Below, one piece after another: positions 14,103 through 27,513 of a DNA stretch of 64,000 bases. Source of the stretch: Jackrogersella multiformis (lineage: Eukaryota; Ascomycota; Sordariomycetes; Xylariales; Hypoxylaceae); the NCBI GenBank assembly GCA_902806575.1, contig CADCXD010000010.1, positions 2,728,001-2,792,000 on the forward strand. The letters are read 5' to 3'. The position numbers were made by a program, and so were the translations under genes. How positions within the stretch are numbered: the stretch's first letter is position 1; every line of letters starts with the position of its first letter. Under the pieces are notes generated by a model. That model made no database searches. It saw nothing but the letters and a program-made list of their open reading frames with translations, and was not told where the DNA came from.

Positions 14103-16266
14103 AGAGCTCCTATCCCGGACACATGCAAATCAACCATCATCCCTATTCTTCTCTTACCGGGTGTCTTGAGGGCAGCAGTCTTGAGGACTGTTGCCCTCGT
14201 ATTACAAAGTATCAGCTAGGTGGCATGCTTACTTTGGTTCCTAGAGAGGCTCTTGTGGCTTTTGCAACGTCTAAGGAGAATTTAGAGAGATCTTCTACAT
14301 CGGCATCCTATATACTTAAACGCAATGCTCGTTGCGCTCGACATGCCAGGGCCCAACTTCATTATGTGGTTCTTCAGCCCGTTCGTTTTCTTTTCGCTCG
14401 TGGATGACATCTTGCACGAACATTACATCGTTCTGCCGGTCGATCTCAGAATACTCTGGATAGCCATAATGCTCCCGCCTTTAGCAGTTATCGACGTTGT
14501 GACATTTCTTCGAATAGTGTTGATCAACAACCCCAGACCCCTCGCGGCCTTCCTCGAACGAAATTTTCGGATACCCGTCAGATTCTCACGATCATGCTTC
14601 AGGTGGCCCATCCGCCTCTAAGTAAAATATTCTTCTTCCGTTCTACTTCTACAACCCAACCCCCTCCCTCTTAATTTTTTTTTTGCCACGTTGGGTGACA
14701 ATATCCGGTTTTTCATTATACCCTACATAGTAAGTTCACGATGATGCCTATGGACTCGGAAACGAAACGGCACACGAAGCATTGCTGTATAAAACGATGG
14801 CGCAATTGTGTTATACGATGTGAAGAGAGAATGTGGATTGGAGAATTGAGACAAATGTATAATGAGACATTAGTGTGCCTGGATCACGAATTCGATATTT
14901 CGTATCCGTCTAGAAAGAGGGGCTTGTGACGCTCTTGGGGGGATGTTTGGAGTCGGGGACGATGATTTTATGTGAGAACTGTTCTAGGACTCCTTTGCTA
15001 AGTCAAGATCATAATGTCCTTGATGGATAATTGATTCGACAGCGTTGAATACGCCGGAGATGTGCGGCTTGTTATGTGGATATGACAACTGCCTGCGGAG
15101 TGAGCGCCGATGGAACATTGTATAAGGATGCGAGGAAGCTGCATAGCTTGGCGTAGCGGAGTTGCTTAGTGTTCTTGAAGTTATCTGTAGCTAAGCGGGT
15201 AGCATGAATCGAGATCCATTCGTACATAGTCATCAACCTACCTACCTAATCTACCGCTGGTCTCGCTGTGTATGTTTTATGAGATGCATTATGTGTGAAC
15301 TGAAGCACCGCTTTCAAGCGTAGAGTTTGATTTTGGTTTCGGGGGATTATGCTATATCTTGGGTATATTAAAGCCGAGGTAATAACGAAGGTTATTATAT
15401 ATGCCTGTTAACTCATTTCCTTAAACCCCGGAGGGTATTCATAACGGCGCATCGGTTTAATCAAAAGCCTGCGGATCGATTACCGGGCAGGGAGAGAATA
15501 TGATATGAACATATTTTGATTACCTAGGTAGGTAGGTACCTAGTAGGACCAGGTTCCTTATATTAATTTAATCAGGGAACAAATACCTGTAGAAGGGATA
15601 TTTCTTATGGCAATGAAATTAATGGATTTAAGTAGCAAAGAAAAGAAAAGAAAAAGAAACAAGGATGAAACCCGGATTTGGTAAAGTTACAGGCAGATGT
15701 ATGATATTCTGTCTGTGGTATATCAACGATTTTAATGTACTCTGAGTTAGTATTAATTGCGCTATACTGGTAGTTACTTACCTATGTTAATTACCACCTA
15801 AACCGGTGAGTCTTTCATAAGTAGGTACCTAGGTATGTATTATGTGAATGTAGTCTGAGTTATCGAAATGAAAGCTATTCTTTGTATCTGTTTAATACGC
15901 AGACTGATTTCACCTAAGTAAGCTACAGACATCACGATGTAAATAAATCATTAGGTATAAAACTTCAGTTTATAGAGCACCACGATTTTGCCTCTTATCC
16001 TTTAACTCAGGTAAGCAAGGAGGCGGATATACACATATCACGTAGTCTCACAGGCAAACGTATAAGTAATTCGTCAATCACAATAGAACCTCTCTATTTC
16101 GACTTCATCTCTTGACCTCTCTTCTCAGAGCTACGTAGATACTACGTTCAACCCCATAGCCTCATATCTTCATTACCCTCATCATCCTGTCCCACATTTC
16201 ACCCCACGTTATCATCACCTTCACCTTAACCATCATCCTCATTCTAACTCCATCTCCTCTCCACAC
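14103..16266. other. Intergenic between convergent chitin synthase and sly1
   Basis: Probably the two 3' UTRs plus spacer. A 98-codon open frame at 14325-14621 has hydrophobic stretches but no family resemblance, and I do not call it a gene. CCTAGGTA-type palindromes occur at about 15520-15545 and 15820-15835. CT-rich, CATC-rich sequence at 16100-16260 flanks the sly1 stop. Confidence 0.5.
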
Positions 16267-18658
16267 CTACGGAACCTCGCGTCCCAACCTCTCCAGCTCC
16301 TCCTTGATAAACTCGCGAGCATTGAGGAGCTCGGTGCTGCCGTACACGACTCTCTTCTTGGCGCGGCCGCCGGCCTCGCTGGAGCGCTGGACCCACTCCT
16401 GGAGGTTGCCGTACTCGTCCATGCTGCCGCCGCCGACGGTGAAGACGACGGCCTCGGAGAAGCCCTGGCGGCGCTGGCCGAAGCTTGCTATGGTACCGAG
16501 GGCCGCGGGGCCGGTGCCGGGAAGGCCGCCGGGGGTGGCGGCGCCGGCACCAGCGCGCATGGCGCTGGGCGGGGGCATGCTGCCGCGCGCGTTGGCGCTC
16601 CGCGGGTCGAAGTACAGGTAGTTCTCCGTCTTGGCGATGGCGGACGTGGACGCGGCCTGCGGGTCCATGACCGATTCCACGATCTTGGTGACGGTGAGGT
16701 CGCGGTTGGCGGGCAGGAAGTTCTTGATCCCACCAATTAGGTTGTCGAAGTTGGACGCGAGGTTGGTAGGCACGCCCACGCCGGTCTCCTTTAGCCGGTC
16801 CGTCAGTCGGCTGGATAGGGAGGAGAACCGGCCGAAGAGGTCGGTGGAGCTGGACTGCGCCGCGGCTGGTTGCGATGGCCCGATGGTTGTCAATTGCGTC
16901 ATCTTTGTTGTGGCGCGAACTCTGGGGGTATCCATTAGCTACAAGGCTCGGAAATATGCAAGTGGAGATATAACTCACTGTCGAATGTAGGCAAGGCATG
17001 TGGTGTCTACTTCCACCGCCGTGAGAGCTTCCTCAAACTGAGTCCAATCCGCACGACTTACTTCTTGCTCCGTACTCAGGAACCAGATTATGAATAGCCG
17101 AAGCTTATCTAACGAATCGTTGCCCTTCTCGTTATCCTTAATGACTTCGAGGATCTGAGCCTTCGTTTGCTTCATGACATTTTCCTCCATCTGGAAGTAA
17201 TTGTCCAGCTGGCGGTCCTTTATCCCCTTTAGTGTTGACGCGAGAATGTTCATGTGCATATCTAATACTGCCTTTCGCTCCCTCAATTCTGGTAGTAACG
17301 TTATCGCGGCTTTTAGATGTTGTGCGCTCGCGCTGGTGTCATTCTGTAGGTCCTCTATTGATGAAGCGCCCGTCTTCTTGGTGATTTCTTGTGCGTCTTC
17401 CTTGTAGCGCATCAACTCGGCATCGATATCTTCCGCGACCTGAGGGAAGGGAACACCGGAATTCTTCTCCCAAAAAAAGTCCGTAGCTGTAAGGTCGTAA
17501 GCCTTCTTCGTCATTCCCTTCGCAGGATTCTCCTCATCTATGGGCGTCTCGATGGTGATTCTGTTAAGCTTCATGTTAAGAACGTCGTGCACGAGAGACT
17601 GGTAGGTCCAAGAGTGCGAGAGCATGGGGTTTAGATCGACATTTCGGTCAAGGATTATGAGGACAGGACGAGAGGCGGGTGTGCCTACGGATGAGGTGGG
17701 ACGGGTATTAGAAGAGAAAAGGTTATCCTTCGAGTTGAGGATATGGTCGCGAAGCTTTCGATCAAGCTTTCCCGCGATCATTTCGGCGGCAGCTCCTTTA
17801 GGGCATCGTATAATTGGGATGACACCTGAATTGTCTCGTTAGCCTTATAGCTAGCCAACAAATGCTGTAGAGCTATCGTACCCATGGTCACAGCGACACT
17901 GAATAAGCCACTGACTATCCTGTCCACTACGTGATCTAATTCTTCGTCCTTAGTCTTAGCACTATTCAAAGCCCAGTAAGTGTGGTCCTTCTGCATTCCT
18001 AGGCTAAATAGGTCCGGTTCAGCGACTATGAAGTTGAGGTACTGATCGAATAGCTGAGCGATGTGTTCGGCGGTGCCGGCTGTCGCAGTTTGCGATGCGA
18101 AGTCTTCGAGTAGGGGGCGTGGTATGGAGGAGAGGAAATTGATATAGGCGGGAGAGTATACGCCTTTCTGCAGATCATTCGTTATAGCTTCTAGGTTCCT
18201 CGCCGTCGGCTCGACGAGATAGATGGCTGGGACATCGGGGATATTATGTCGGGATGCGGCGAGATGCCTGAAGTGAGCATCGCAAGTTAGCAAACGATAT
18301 ATCGGTACAACTAGTCGACTCGTCGGGTAGCTTGGGCGAGGGAGTCGTACATATGCATGGTAACGCCCATAGATCGCAAGTCATTCACCCTCATGACACT
18401 ACTTATGACGTCGCGGCCGAGGTCGTCAAACACGAGAACTTTCCATATGGGCTCGCCATTGGCGGTTAATATAGGACCGGCCGGGGCTAGCCCATTTGCG
18501 TGGGCATCGTCTTCGTCTTTCTGGTCGACGACCTCGTTTAAGTTGAGGATCTTCTTGAGAGATGCTACCGTAAGTTAGACGTATATGCTTGGGAGGATTG
18601 GAGAGGAAGTCGGACCAATTTGACGATCGCGCAACGAGTTCCCTTTGGCTCCAGCCAT
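16267..18658 (-). CDS. sly1: Sly1, SM (Sec1/Munc18) protein for ER-Golgi fusion
   Basis: SM protein that binds the syntaxin Sed5/Ufe1 and promotes SNARE assembly in ER-Golgi transport. Five exons: 18616-18658, 18351-18564, 17882-18267, 16979-17825 and 16267-16921; the introns are 51, 83, 56 and 57 nt. The product is 714 residues. Every junction restores family sequence, for example RQIASLKKILNLNE, MHMHLAASRHNIPDVPAIYLVEP, VTMGVIPIIRCPKGAAAEMIA and AYIRQVRATTKMTQL. The Sec1 domain fills nearly the whole protein. A Gly/Ala/Pro-rich loop near residues 600-630 (PPSAMRAGAGAATPGG) precedes the conserved end with VVFTVGGGSMDEYGNLQEW. The first intron has a non-consensus GTCCGA donor. It is divergent to the PNUTS-like gene, 3.4 kb away. 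Confidence 0.95.
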
Positions 18659-19110
18659 GATTTATTTGTGACTATCTCGCTCTCGTTCCCAAGCTAGGCG
18701 GTGTAGTTTGTTCTCGCGCCGTTTTGTTGAACATATACTCGTCGTCGTCGAAGTCATACATGTATGTAGGGTTGGTCGAGTTGGCAAGTGGAATCAATAT
18801 ATCGGTATAGATCACTCAGCTTGTTCATCTATAAATCGCAATCGTATCGTAGGGATGGACTTCGATATCCTAGGGTATCATGGTTTTTTTCTTTTCTTCC
18901 TAGAGTTATTAGATGAGAGTTTGAAGTTAGAAAGTTGAATATCGTAAACTTTGATATCTTTGATTTCGATAGTTATCTTGAATGTTACGCAGCTACCTAC
19001 ACCTAGGTAGCTCTTGACTTTTTGGCAAATGACACGACGTATGTACTAGGGTGTGGTAGCCTTGGAAGTGCGAATTGAATGTGGGAGCTAGCGTTAGCAC
19101 TGTCTCCTAC

Positions 19111-19168
19111 CGGTACCTAGGTACCTACCTACCTAAGACTTAAATATGTACCTAGGTACCTAGGTACA
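19111..19168. repeat. CCTAGGTA palindrome array
   Basis: Two closely spaced groups of overlapping GGTACCTAGGTACC-type palindromes separated by about 20 bases. This is one of the densest examples of a motif found in nearly every intergenic region here (for example about 9565, 15525, 54395, 56330, 57150, 60705 and 61595). Confidence 0.7.
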
Positions 19169-21918
19169 CTAGTGTAGATATGATTGACGCCCTGACCATT
19201 TGGAACACCCCATTTCTAATAAAATCATCAATCTTCATTGGTCATTTCCAATTTACAGTAAAAGGCTAAGAGTAACAGTTGCTTTTATTAGATATCTTGT
19301 CTCTTATCTCTTGTACAGGGCTACCGTATAACTGAATCGCTGTTGATAATATACCTAGGTACCTATATGAATGAGTAAAAGCAATGCGACAGTTGGACTT
19401 TCGGATACAACAACTTGTTTAGACTTTAGTTTAAATTGAAACTGAATTATTACATCCATACGGTAGGTACCTAGTAAATTACACCAAAGACTCTCTATAT
19501 TTTAAATACATTATGTGCAGTAGTAAGAACAATAGCAATTGGGATGTTTTATTTGCCCTTCTAACTCGGTTAGCTAATAAACTGCTATAAATACATATAA
19601 TCCTAAACTAGAAGCTCCTAGGTGTGAAACAAGGAAGCCGACATGCCGATGTTACTTTAAACTAGCCCCCAGCCACGGAAGCTGGGAAGGTTTCCTTCAT
19701 TGCTCCACTTTGGGCTGGTAGGCAAGTTGTTTTTTCTTCCCTTCTGACTCGCGTCCAGGTTCTTCCCCCCCAAAGAAGAAAAGCTTGCGACGCCAACTTT
19801 CCCTCTTAAATCCATTTCCCGCCCATTGCCTTCCCACGTTCCTCCCCAATTGCTACCTCGTTCATCATCAAGCAGCATCAATCAATCATCCATCCTCGTT
19901 CCTCTCCTTGTCCGTACTGTACATCTTTGAAGCCTCGATATCATCTAAACTAGTTCTATCTTCTTAATTCTGGGTATTATTCCCATAGAATGGCTCTTTC
20001 GTAGTTGGCTGCTCAACTATACTTTCGAAGCAATTTCCCAATTTGTACCCGTCCGCTCGGTCGCGCGCGTTCGCTTCGTTCCTCGATCAATCTGTTAAAG
20101 CTAGCAATCAACAATATTCATCAATCTACATAATCACTCTGAACTCTATACCACACACTCAGCATATAAATCCCATCCATTCACTTATTCAGAACTCTTG
20201 AGATAGACTTCTTTCCTTTTCATTCCTCTAAAACTCCGGGGAGATTTTTATGTCGTAAATTATATCTCCCAAATAATGGGAGCATGACGAGCAACTGTTT
20301 TCTTCATAAGAAGAAGCAGGCGCAGCAACACATCAGAATCAGAAGAAGAAGAGGCAACATCAGCAACAACAGCAACAACAAATGGTAGTGGGTGGTGAAT
20401 GGTGGAAGCAGAGATAACTAAAAACTATAAAGGGTATGAAAATAACATCAACTCCCTCTCCCCCTTATTTTCTTTGTTTTTTTCTTTGTTTGCAATCGCC
20501 TTCCTCAGCATTATTATCTGCACCGAATTTAAAGAGCATGTGTCGTGTATGTGTGTGTGCGCCCTGGTTGAGTACTCTGTCAATGGATCTTCTCCACCCA
20601 CCCCAGAACTCCGATTCTTGCAGCTGTATATTTGCATTTCGGCAGGGGAAATTTGGGTTGGTAGCCAACAACAGGATAAAGATACAGTGGCCACATCCTC
20701 ACTATGGATTACACCAGAGCATTTCGAGGGTACAACTTGAACAATGAAAGTTCTAGTGACCAGTCAACTCCTAACAAAGTAACTCCTAAATTCCCATCTT
20801 ACAGAGGGACGGAGAGTGAAAAGAGGCTTAAAAGAGCAAGAGAGGTTTAATCTCCCTGAAATACTCTAACTTTGAATATGAAAAGCCTAGCAACATGACA
20901 GATTGTTGTCGATCTTAAATGCTGCTTGGCTATTCATCTGTCAATTTAATGGTCTATCGATCTTTCACACCCATGAGTTCTTGAGCGTCTCCGGGGGAGA
21001 GAAGGCTGCCTTATACCAGCACGTTCACCAAAGGTTTGGACAAAGACAATTAGCGAAACCATATACAGCGAGCATTATCGAACCGACTATAAACCCCTAG
21101 ACATTGAGCGGCATGATCACAAACCATGCACTTTCGACGTATAGCTACAAATTTACCGGTTCTCTTAGAAACTACCGGCAGGCCGGACTATGCAATGGCT
21201 GTATTTCATCCTCTCGCAGAAATAATGTCGAGGGCAAGAGCTTTCATAATGGACGCTCGGAAGTTCCAAGATCACGGGCCAATATCTAACTTAGACGTCA
21301 AAGTCCATCCAACGGTTTCACCGATATCATTTCCTCTCGATAGTCGTCGACTATGCCATGGAGACGTCTCTATCGCCATGCTCTATAAAAAAAAAAAACC
21401 TCGATTGCTCTAACTTTCGGGATACTTCCAATCTGCCCAATCGCTCTCTACATGTGCCACATCTATTCATCATTTTGTCCTTAAAGCCGGAACTGATTTT
21501 ATTTATCTGCAGGTGGCTTAGATCTGCGCTCTACCTATACCTGTTCCGGCCTAAACGCAACCTGCAAGCCCCAGCCGCCTCTTACAGGATCCGTCTAATC
21601 ACACCCCCTTTATTTCAGTGGACTCTACTACACGAACGCCCTTCAAGACTATTATCTCTGAGTTGATTATCGAAGTCAAATAACGATTCACTATTCACGA
21701 CAGTTACTGTCCATGCTTCGTAAGGGGCTTCCCGTATGGCATTGCTCATGATGTTATGACTGTGCTGATACCGAACGTTTATACCGGTAAGTAATGACGG
21801 CTACTCCGACGATAGTGGCACTTCCAGCTATTTGTCGAGATCAATAACCCCACACCACTCCGCTTTTGGCTTAGCTTAAGTTGCTGATTTTTTTGGCTCT
21901 GTACCTAGTTAAATAGGG

Positions 21919-22043
21919 CACGTGATTTTTCCCAAATCAAATTCCCAAAATCAAATTCTTCCCAAATCACGTGTTTCTTTTTCCTCCTCCAACTTCACGT
22001 GATTTATCCATCACGTGTACCTTTTCAATCACCCATCACGTGA
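21919..22043. promoter_or_regulatory. Cluster of five CACGTG E-boxes
   Basis: CACGTG occurs at 21919, 21968, 21996, 22012 and 22037, two of them within the full palindrome TCACGTGA (21995-22002 and 22036-22043). All lie within 170 bp upstream of the start codon at 22089, between short repeats of CCCAAATCAAATT. CACGTG is the core site of basic helix-loop-helix factors such as Cbf1 or SREBP-type proteins. Which factor binds is not shown by sequence. Confidence 0.6.
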
Positions 22044-22088
22044 TACCCCTAAGCACCCTCACCCACACCCTCAGTTCTTTCTTCTACT

Positions 22089-25000
22089 ATGGCTCGGAGT
22101 AGTCATAGCTGGCAAGGCCATCCCTATCCTAATGGGATTGGTGTGCCCGAAGGAGATGTTGAAATGAATAATTTCAATAATTTTCAACAGTATCCGAGTC
22201 AGCAGTACCATGAGCCAGAGCCGAATCAGTTCATAACCCCAAATACCTATCCTGACTATCCTTCTCTGCCTCCTGGGGCTCATTTTCCAAGTGATGCGTA
22301 TGGTGGAGGTAATATACCCAACCCGACACCTTACTTCCCGAGTAGCGATCATTTTGGTAATGAGTCCAATGGGAGCGGCCTCCACGGCCACGGTGCGCAC
22401 GACTTACAATACAGAGAAGCACCTTTCAACGCCCACGCCGCGTTTGAACCACCCCTTCAGAATCAACTTCGTAACCAGTATGTTGCTGAACAGCCTAGCC
22501 AGAGCCACGGTCATACGCCGACCTCCTTTGGCGCTCAGTCATGGCAGGGCCAGCCAGTTCAACAACCGAACACTCAGTTCAGCCAAGGGACTGTGAGCTA
22601 TAGCCTTCATACTCCACAGTTGGCATATCAACAGCGGCCTCAAGTTAACGGGTACACGAATCTTCAGAGCTTTCCGCCTAGACAGCAGAATCCGTTCTTT
22701 AGCCCTGAGGGGTTCGACTCGAGGAACGGGCAGGGTCACTTCAGCCCTCAGCCGCCGCAGCATCCGCCACAGCATATAACTCATTATCAAAATCAGCAGC
22801 AGCAGCAACATGCGAATGCAACGGGAATGACATTTCAACCACTGGCTGGGTCCACTTCTCAGGCTTTTGCTGGGGGTCAAGGACCAGTTCAACAGCAGCA
22901 TCATCAAAAAATACAGGGTGTCGAGTCGTCAGTTGTGCCCCCCGCTAGCTCGAACGAAACCCCAAGTGTGGGGCCCCAACTATCGAACGACGAACCCCAG
23001 GTAAATGTTGTTGACAAGCTTTGGGAACTTCCAGAAGGGTGCTTTTTTTATGTAAAAAACCCGCCCAAGACAAAACTCTCTAGGTTCGGTGACTTAGCTC
23101 AACCTCCTTCCGATAAACTCTACACTGCAAAACACGATACGCGTGCTACGCGCCTTTTACCCCAACGCAGTAGACGACTTCCATGCGAAGTACAGAGGGA
23201 CATTGACGAGTTGAGTAGTAGGCTTAAGTCTGGCTCACTACCTGCACCTGAGAAAAGCACGATCGACAAGGCAATTGAAGCACTCTACAACGAGCAAGTT
23301 ATCGTAGCAGACGACGAAGGTAAACATAACAACCCCCCACCCCCGGCATTACTATTCTTTACACTATTCTTTACACTAATCTTTACACTAACTCCCGCCT
23401 CCTCCCCCCTACCTCTTTATCTTCCTTTCCTTCCCCCACAACCACAATACTAAATTAATACCATAGGTTCTAAACCCCGTCCCAAAGAATCGAAAGTTAA
23501 GGCTCCTACGAAGCGCAAGTCCTCAATCATGGATTCGACTAAGAAACCCGGTGGTTCTGCAAGCGGTAGTGACGATGAACAGAACACCACGTCTAGTCTA
23601 GCACGCGAGGTAGGTTCTTCTCTCCTTAACTCATATGAACACTCTTGAATGCATCATAATCTGCTAGCGATCTCTTTCCGTTGCCCTATTCCGCACTCGT
23701 TAACACAACGATGCCGTCATTCCCATTTTAATGATCGATTTGGGCTGGATAAGTCAAACACTACTAACACATCGCCTAAAAACCAGATCAAGCAAAAACC
23801 CCGCCCGGTGAACCCTCTCAAGGCTATAGAGTATGACATTGTGGACATGCTCTGGCGCGACCCTAAGCGTTCCTCGCCCTCGCAGAGAGTTGTCGGCGAA
23901 AGCGTCCACAGGTTTGGTGAATACCTTATGGGCCTATTGACCCAAGGGCGGGAACTGAAGAGTGATATGGAAGACGCACAAAGTAGAAGCGACAGCGCCA
24001 AGCTGAAATCCCTGCAGGCTGCCTTGGAGAGTAAGTACACCGAGATACGCGTCGCTATTGAGGCCGTGATCAGATTTAGCGACAAATTCACCATCACCCA
24101 GCTTGGAATACACATGAAGCTCCTCGGCGGCTTGGTTATCCTGTTACGATTCCGATTTTTGGCGGATGACTATAATGGCCAACTGCCAAAGGCTATCTTG
24201 AAGCTTGTGTCGCTATTTGTCACGGTGGATACAGAGTTATTGGTCGACAGACTCAAGTTGGATCGAGTGTGGCAGAAGTACAAAGACAATCTCGACGAAG
24301 AAGCTGCCGATTACATGAATCAGATCTTCGAGAATGGTAAAACGCGCTCGGCTTTAAAGGCACAGCAGGCACGCGAAGATGCCATGAAAGGCGACGACGT
24401 CAAGAAATCCACCCCTGGCGTTCCCAAGAAATCATCTACGACAGGTACTAGGGAAATCCCGTCAACATCCAGGGCATCGCCATCGAAGAATGAACCTCAG
24501 CCAAAGAAGGCTGGTACGGGGATCAAAAAGATGCAACCAATCGACTATTCCGGTCTTGGGTCCGCGAGGAAGATTAGCAATGTGGCAGGAAAAGTAACGC
24601 CTATTCAAACTCCAGCTAAGAGACCTAGGGATGACGATTTAGATTCGCGCGCTCCGAAGAAGGCCGCCGTTGAGAGTGAAACGGGTGCTCCGTCGGCCGT
24701 CAAAACATCGTCCACCACATCTACCACGGCCCCGACTAGCTCTCAAGCCTCATCAGCAGCGAGTACGCAGGCTCGCTCTAGACCTAGCGGATCGATGCTT
24801 CCTGGCAGATCACGAATACCCCCCAAGGCACAGCCAAAGAAGCCAATGCCAACACCACCCCCTGCACAGTCTGGTGCTTCTGTTATTGGAAATCTTCTTG
24901 CGTCGATATCGAATCCAAAGGAGGTTACCAAAAAGAAACGTGAGGAACGGGAAAAGACCCCGGAGACCCCGGAGCAGACCGAGCGACGGCTTCGTAAAGA

Positions 25001-26729
25001 AGCACGAAGACATCTTCGCGTGTCATGGAAACCGGATGACGAGCTTACGGACATCCGTATCTTAGAGCACGACACCGCAGAGGATAAGGGCCGTGACCAG
25101 AGTATGCTTCGGGATGCTCGAGATAACCGCTCCGAAGGACGGATGTGGTATCAACGAGTCCCGGATGAAGATGACGACGATGAACCGAACGAGGTTTCTC
25201 TACGTCCTTCTCCTACCTTCAGCTTGGTTGCATTCGGTTCGGATAAGGGAGGCATCTCCTTGGAACAACAACAGAAGAACTTTGTGACCCGTGGTGGCAA
25301 ACGTGCTGTCAAGTCCGAGCAGCAGAAGGTAATTGAGGAATATGAGAGCCGCGAATTAATGGCCATCTACACCAGTGTGTCGGAAATTCCGGAGACACCT
25401 AAGTCCCCAAGTGGGAAGTTCGTTGAGGTTGTTAGACAACCAAAGATTCAGGTCCTGGTATCGGGCCCCATCAAGTGGCAGGAATCTTTACCTTCAACCG
25501 ACCCCAAGCGCGCCGAGGCCCATGAACGCTGGTCAGACCACCTTAACTTTGGACACGACGTTGCATTAGATAGAGCACTTCATCGCCTAAACGCTTTGCC
25601 CCAGAACACTCTGCCCCAGAACAATGGTGCCAACTCGTCACACTCACGCAGCAGCCCGGAGCCGAATTTATTTGATATCTTGGAGATACTCAAGACTGGA
25701 AAGGCCAAAAACTACGTTGATCCAGACCCATATGATCCAGCGCATCCTAAGACTCAACGCCGCCATGACTACGCAGACCCGAAGGTCCAACGAGATGCAG
25801 ATGCTCTTGAAGACGTGTTTGCCAAGTTCGCAGGCAAGCCGTTCCCAGCTACTCAGCCTCCTGAGCACATTCAATCGAATCCGGACCGCGTGACAGAGTG
25901 GTATGAGGGCTATAATCGCGACATCGAGGCGAAAGCCCAGCAACAGATGCAGCAGCAGCAACTGCAGCAGCAGCAGCAGCAGTACCAGATGCAGCAACCA
26001 TACCAGGCTCAGCCGTCACAGCCGCTGCCTATTGCTGCAATTCTTCAGCAAATCCAGGCTATTCAGGCCAGTCAGCCTGCATCTCAGCCTGCTGTTCAGT
26101 CTACTATTCAGCCAGTTGCTCAGCCGGGTTTCCAGCCCGTTATTCATCCTGTCGCCCAGCCTGCTTACGGGCCTACTGCCCCGGCGCCTAACCAGTCAAC
26201 CTACGCCGTCCAGCAGATTCTAGCCGCCTTGAATGGAACAGCTCCACAACTAGCTACAGCAACTGCGCCAGTACCCGCGCCAGCACCTGCGCCTGTCCAC
26301 CATGACGCCAACGTGCAGAACATCCTGGCCATGTTGAACCAGCACAACAATGCGACTTCGAATCCCGCACAAGCCACAGCCAGTGCTTACTATCAAGGCT
26401 GGCCCCAGAGTCAGACTCAGACTCAGACTCAGACGCAGGCCAGTCAGGGATATGGCGGTTACGGGTACAATGCTCAGTCCTATAGTGGTCAGCCACAGTC
26501 TTCCCAACCGCAGGGTATTCAGACAGAGGACAGCGCGAGTCACTATGACAGCGAACGCGGCAACCGTAAGGATTTGCATCGGGGAACCAAGGAGCACAAG
26601 GAACACAAGGAGCATAAGGGTATCAACCGCTCCCTAATTGGAACTAAACCTTGCACTTTTTGGGCAAAGGGCCAATGTGCTAAAGGCGATAAGTGTACCT
26701 TCCGACACGACCCCAACGATCTCAAGTGA
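22089..26729 (+). CDS. PNUTS/Ppn1-like protein: TFIIS-N-like region, PP1-binding motif, CCCH zinc finger
   Basis: Three exons (22089-23319, 23467-23609, 23787-26729; introns 147 and 177 nt, the second with CTACTAAC 24 nt before its acceptor) give 1438 residues. Residues 1-330 are Gln/Pro/Asn-rich and low complexity. A helical region at about 470-610 resembles a TFIIS N-terminal (LW) domain. RVSW at residues 869-872, followed by KPDDELTDI, fits the RVxF/W docking motif for protein phosphatase 1. Gln/Ala/Pro-rich sequence follows, and the end has a C-x7-C-x5-C-x3-H finger (C1414, C1422, C1428, H1432). This order (LW domain, PP1 motif, C-terminal CCCH) is that of animal PNUTS; S. pombe Ppn1 is the known counterpart in the phosphatase module of the cleavage/polyadenylation factor. 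The assignment is by architecture and motif only; a generic CCCH protein is the alternative. Confidence 0.75.
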
Positions 26730-27513
26730 TCAACCCAAGATCGTATCCTCATACTAGATCTGGCGAGAGAACCCAGATCTTAATTCTTTTCCACCTGTAC
26801 AACATTCAGCATATTCAGGAGTTTGCCTCACGAGAGGAACGGGTGGCATGACAGGAATTGGCATTGCATTGCGTTGGTGGATCCGGAACGGATCACGAAG
26901 GGTTTCTTTTATTTGCCTTATTTGCCTTATTGCGGCTTGTCTTCTGTCCATCACCTTAATTTTCCTTTCCCTCGAGACGAGGTTTGGACCCTTGCTGAAA
27001 TAGTCTCTCCTGGAACTTTGATGTTTTGTTTTTCCTATTTATACAAAAGGCATGAGAAAAAGGCGTTACGATGGATGATACCATTCACTCTTTCCTCTCG
27101 ATGAGGTCGTCGACAGCTCTCTAGGAGCCTACAAGAGGAATGTATAATAGTCGCCATTGCGAGTTGTACAACACGGTACAACTCATGTTGGAATTTATGT
27201 AATTAGTGAAAACCCTTATACCCATACCCCATGCTTTCTTCCGGCCGTGAACTTGATATCGTGATTGTAATATTCGTAGTTATAAGGGGAGGAAGAGCTG
27301 TTCTTATTTGATTAAGTTATTCTAAGTGTAGTAGATGTAACCTGTGTCTGACGTAAAAATATGATTATTTTGATGAGAAAGCTTAGGTAGGCGACCTGCC
27401 AATCTTGTTAAAACCACCTTTAACGCCTCGTCCAATAACTCCCTTAATAAGCCATCGATTTAATGCCTACCCACCCACTAGCCACCTGTACAGCTACCTA
27501 TTCACTCGGTCAG
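26730..27513. other. Intergenic between convergent genes
   Basis: 3' UTR and spacer between the PNUTS-like gene and the decarboxylase gene. I see no coding or structured element. Confidence 0.5.

Larger units (their letters stand above)
18659..22088. other. Long divergent intergenic region
   Basis: About 3.4 kb between divergent sly1 and the PNUTS-like gene, with no convincing coding sequence. Contents: dense CCTAGGTA palindromes (19004-19020, 19111-19168, 19355, 19465); CT-rich and purine-rich tracts; a CAACAA/GAAGAA-rich run at about 20320-20395; a poly-A run near 21388; and an E-box cluster close to the PNUTS-like start. Several 60-110-codon open frames at 20399-21666 have low-complexity or random composition and are not called. 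Confidence 0.5.

Noticed and set aside
14325..14621. 98-codon hydrophobic open frame after chitin synthase
   Set aside because: No family resemblance or supporting context; the overlapping antisense frame is equally open.
16244..16999. 251-codon alternative frame over the sly1 last exon
   Set aside because: Arg/Pro/His-rich shadow of the GC-rich sly1 exon; the spliced Sly1 frame is clearly correct.
20399..21666. Group of 60-113-codon open frames upstream of the PNUTS-like gene
   Set aside because: Low-complexity or random composition, overlapping on both strands, with no splice logic linking them.
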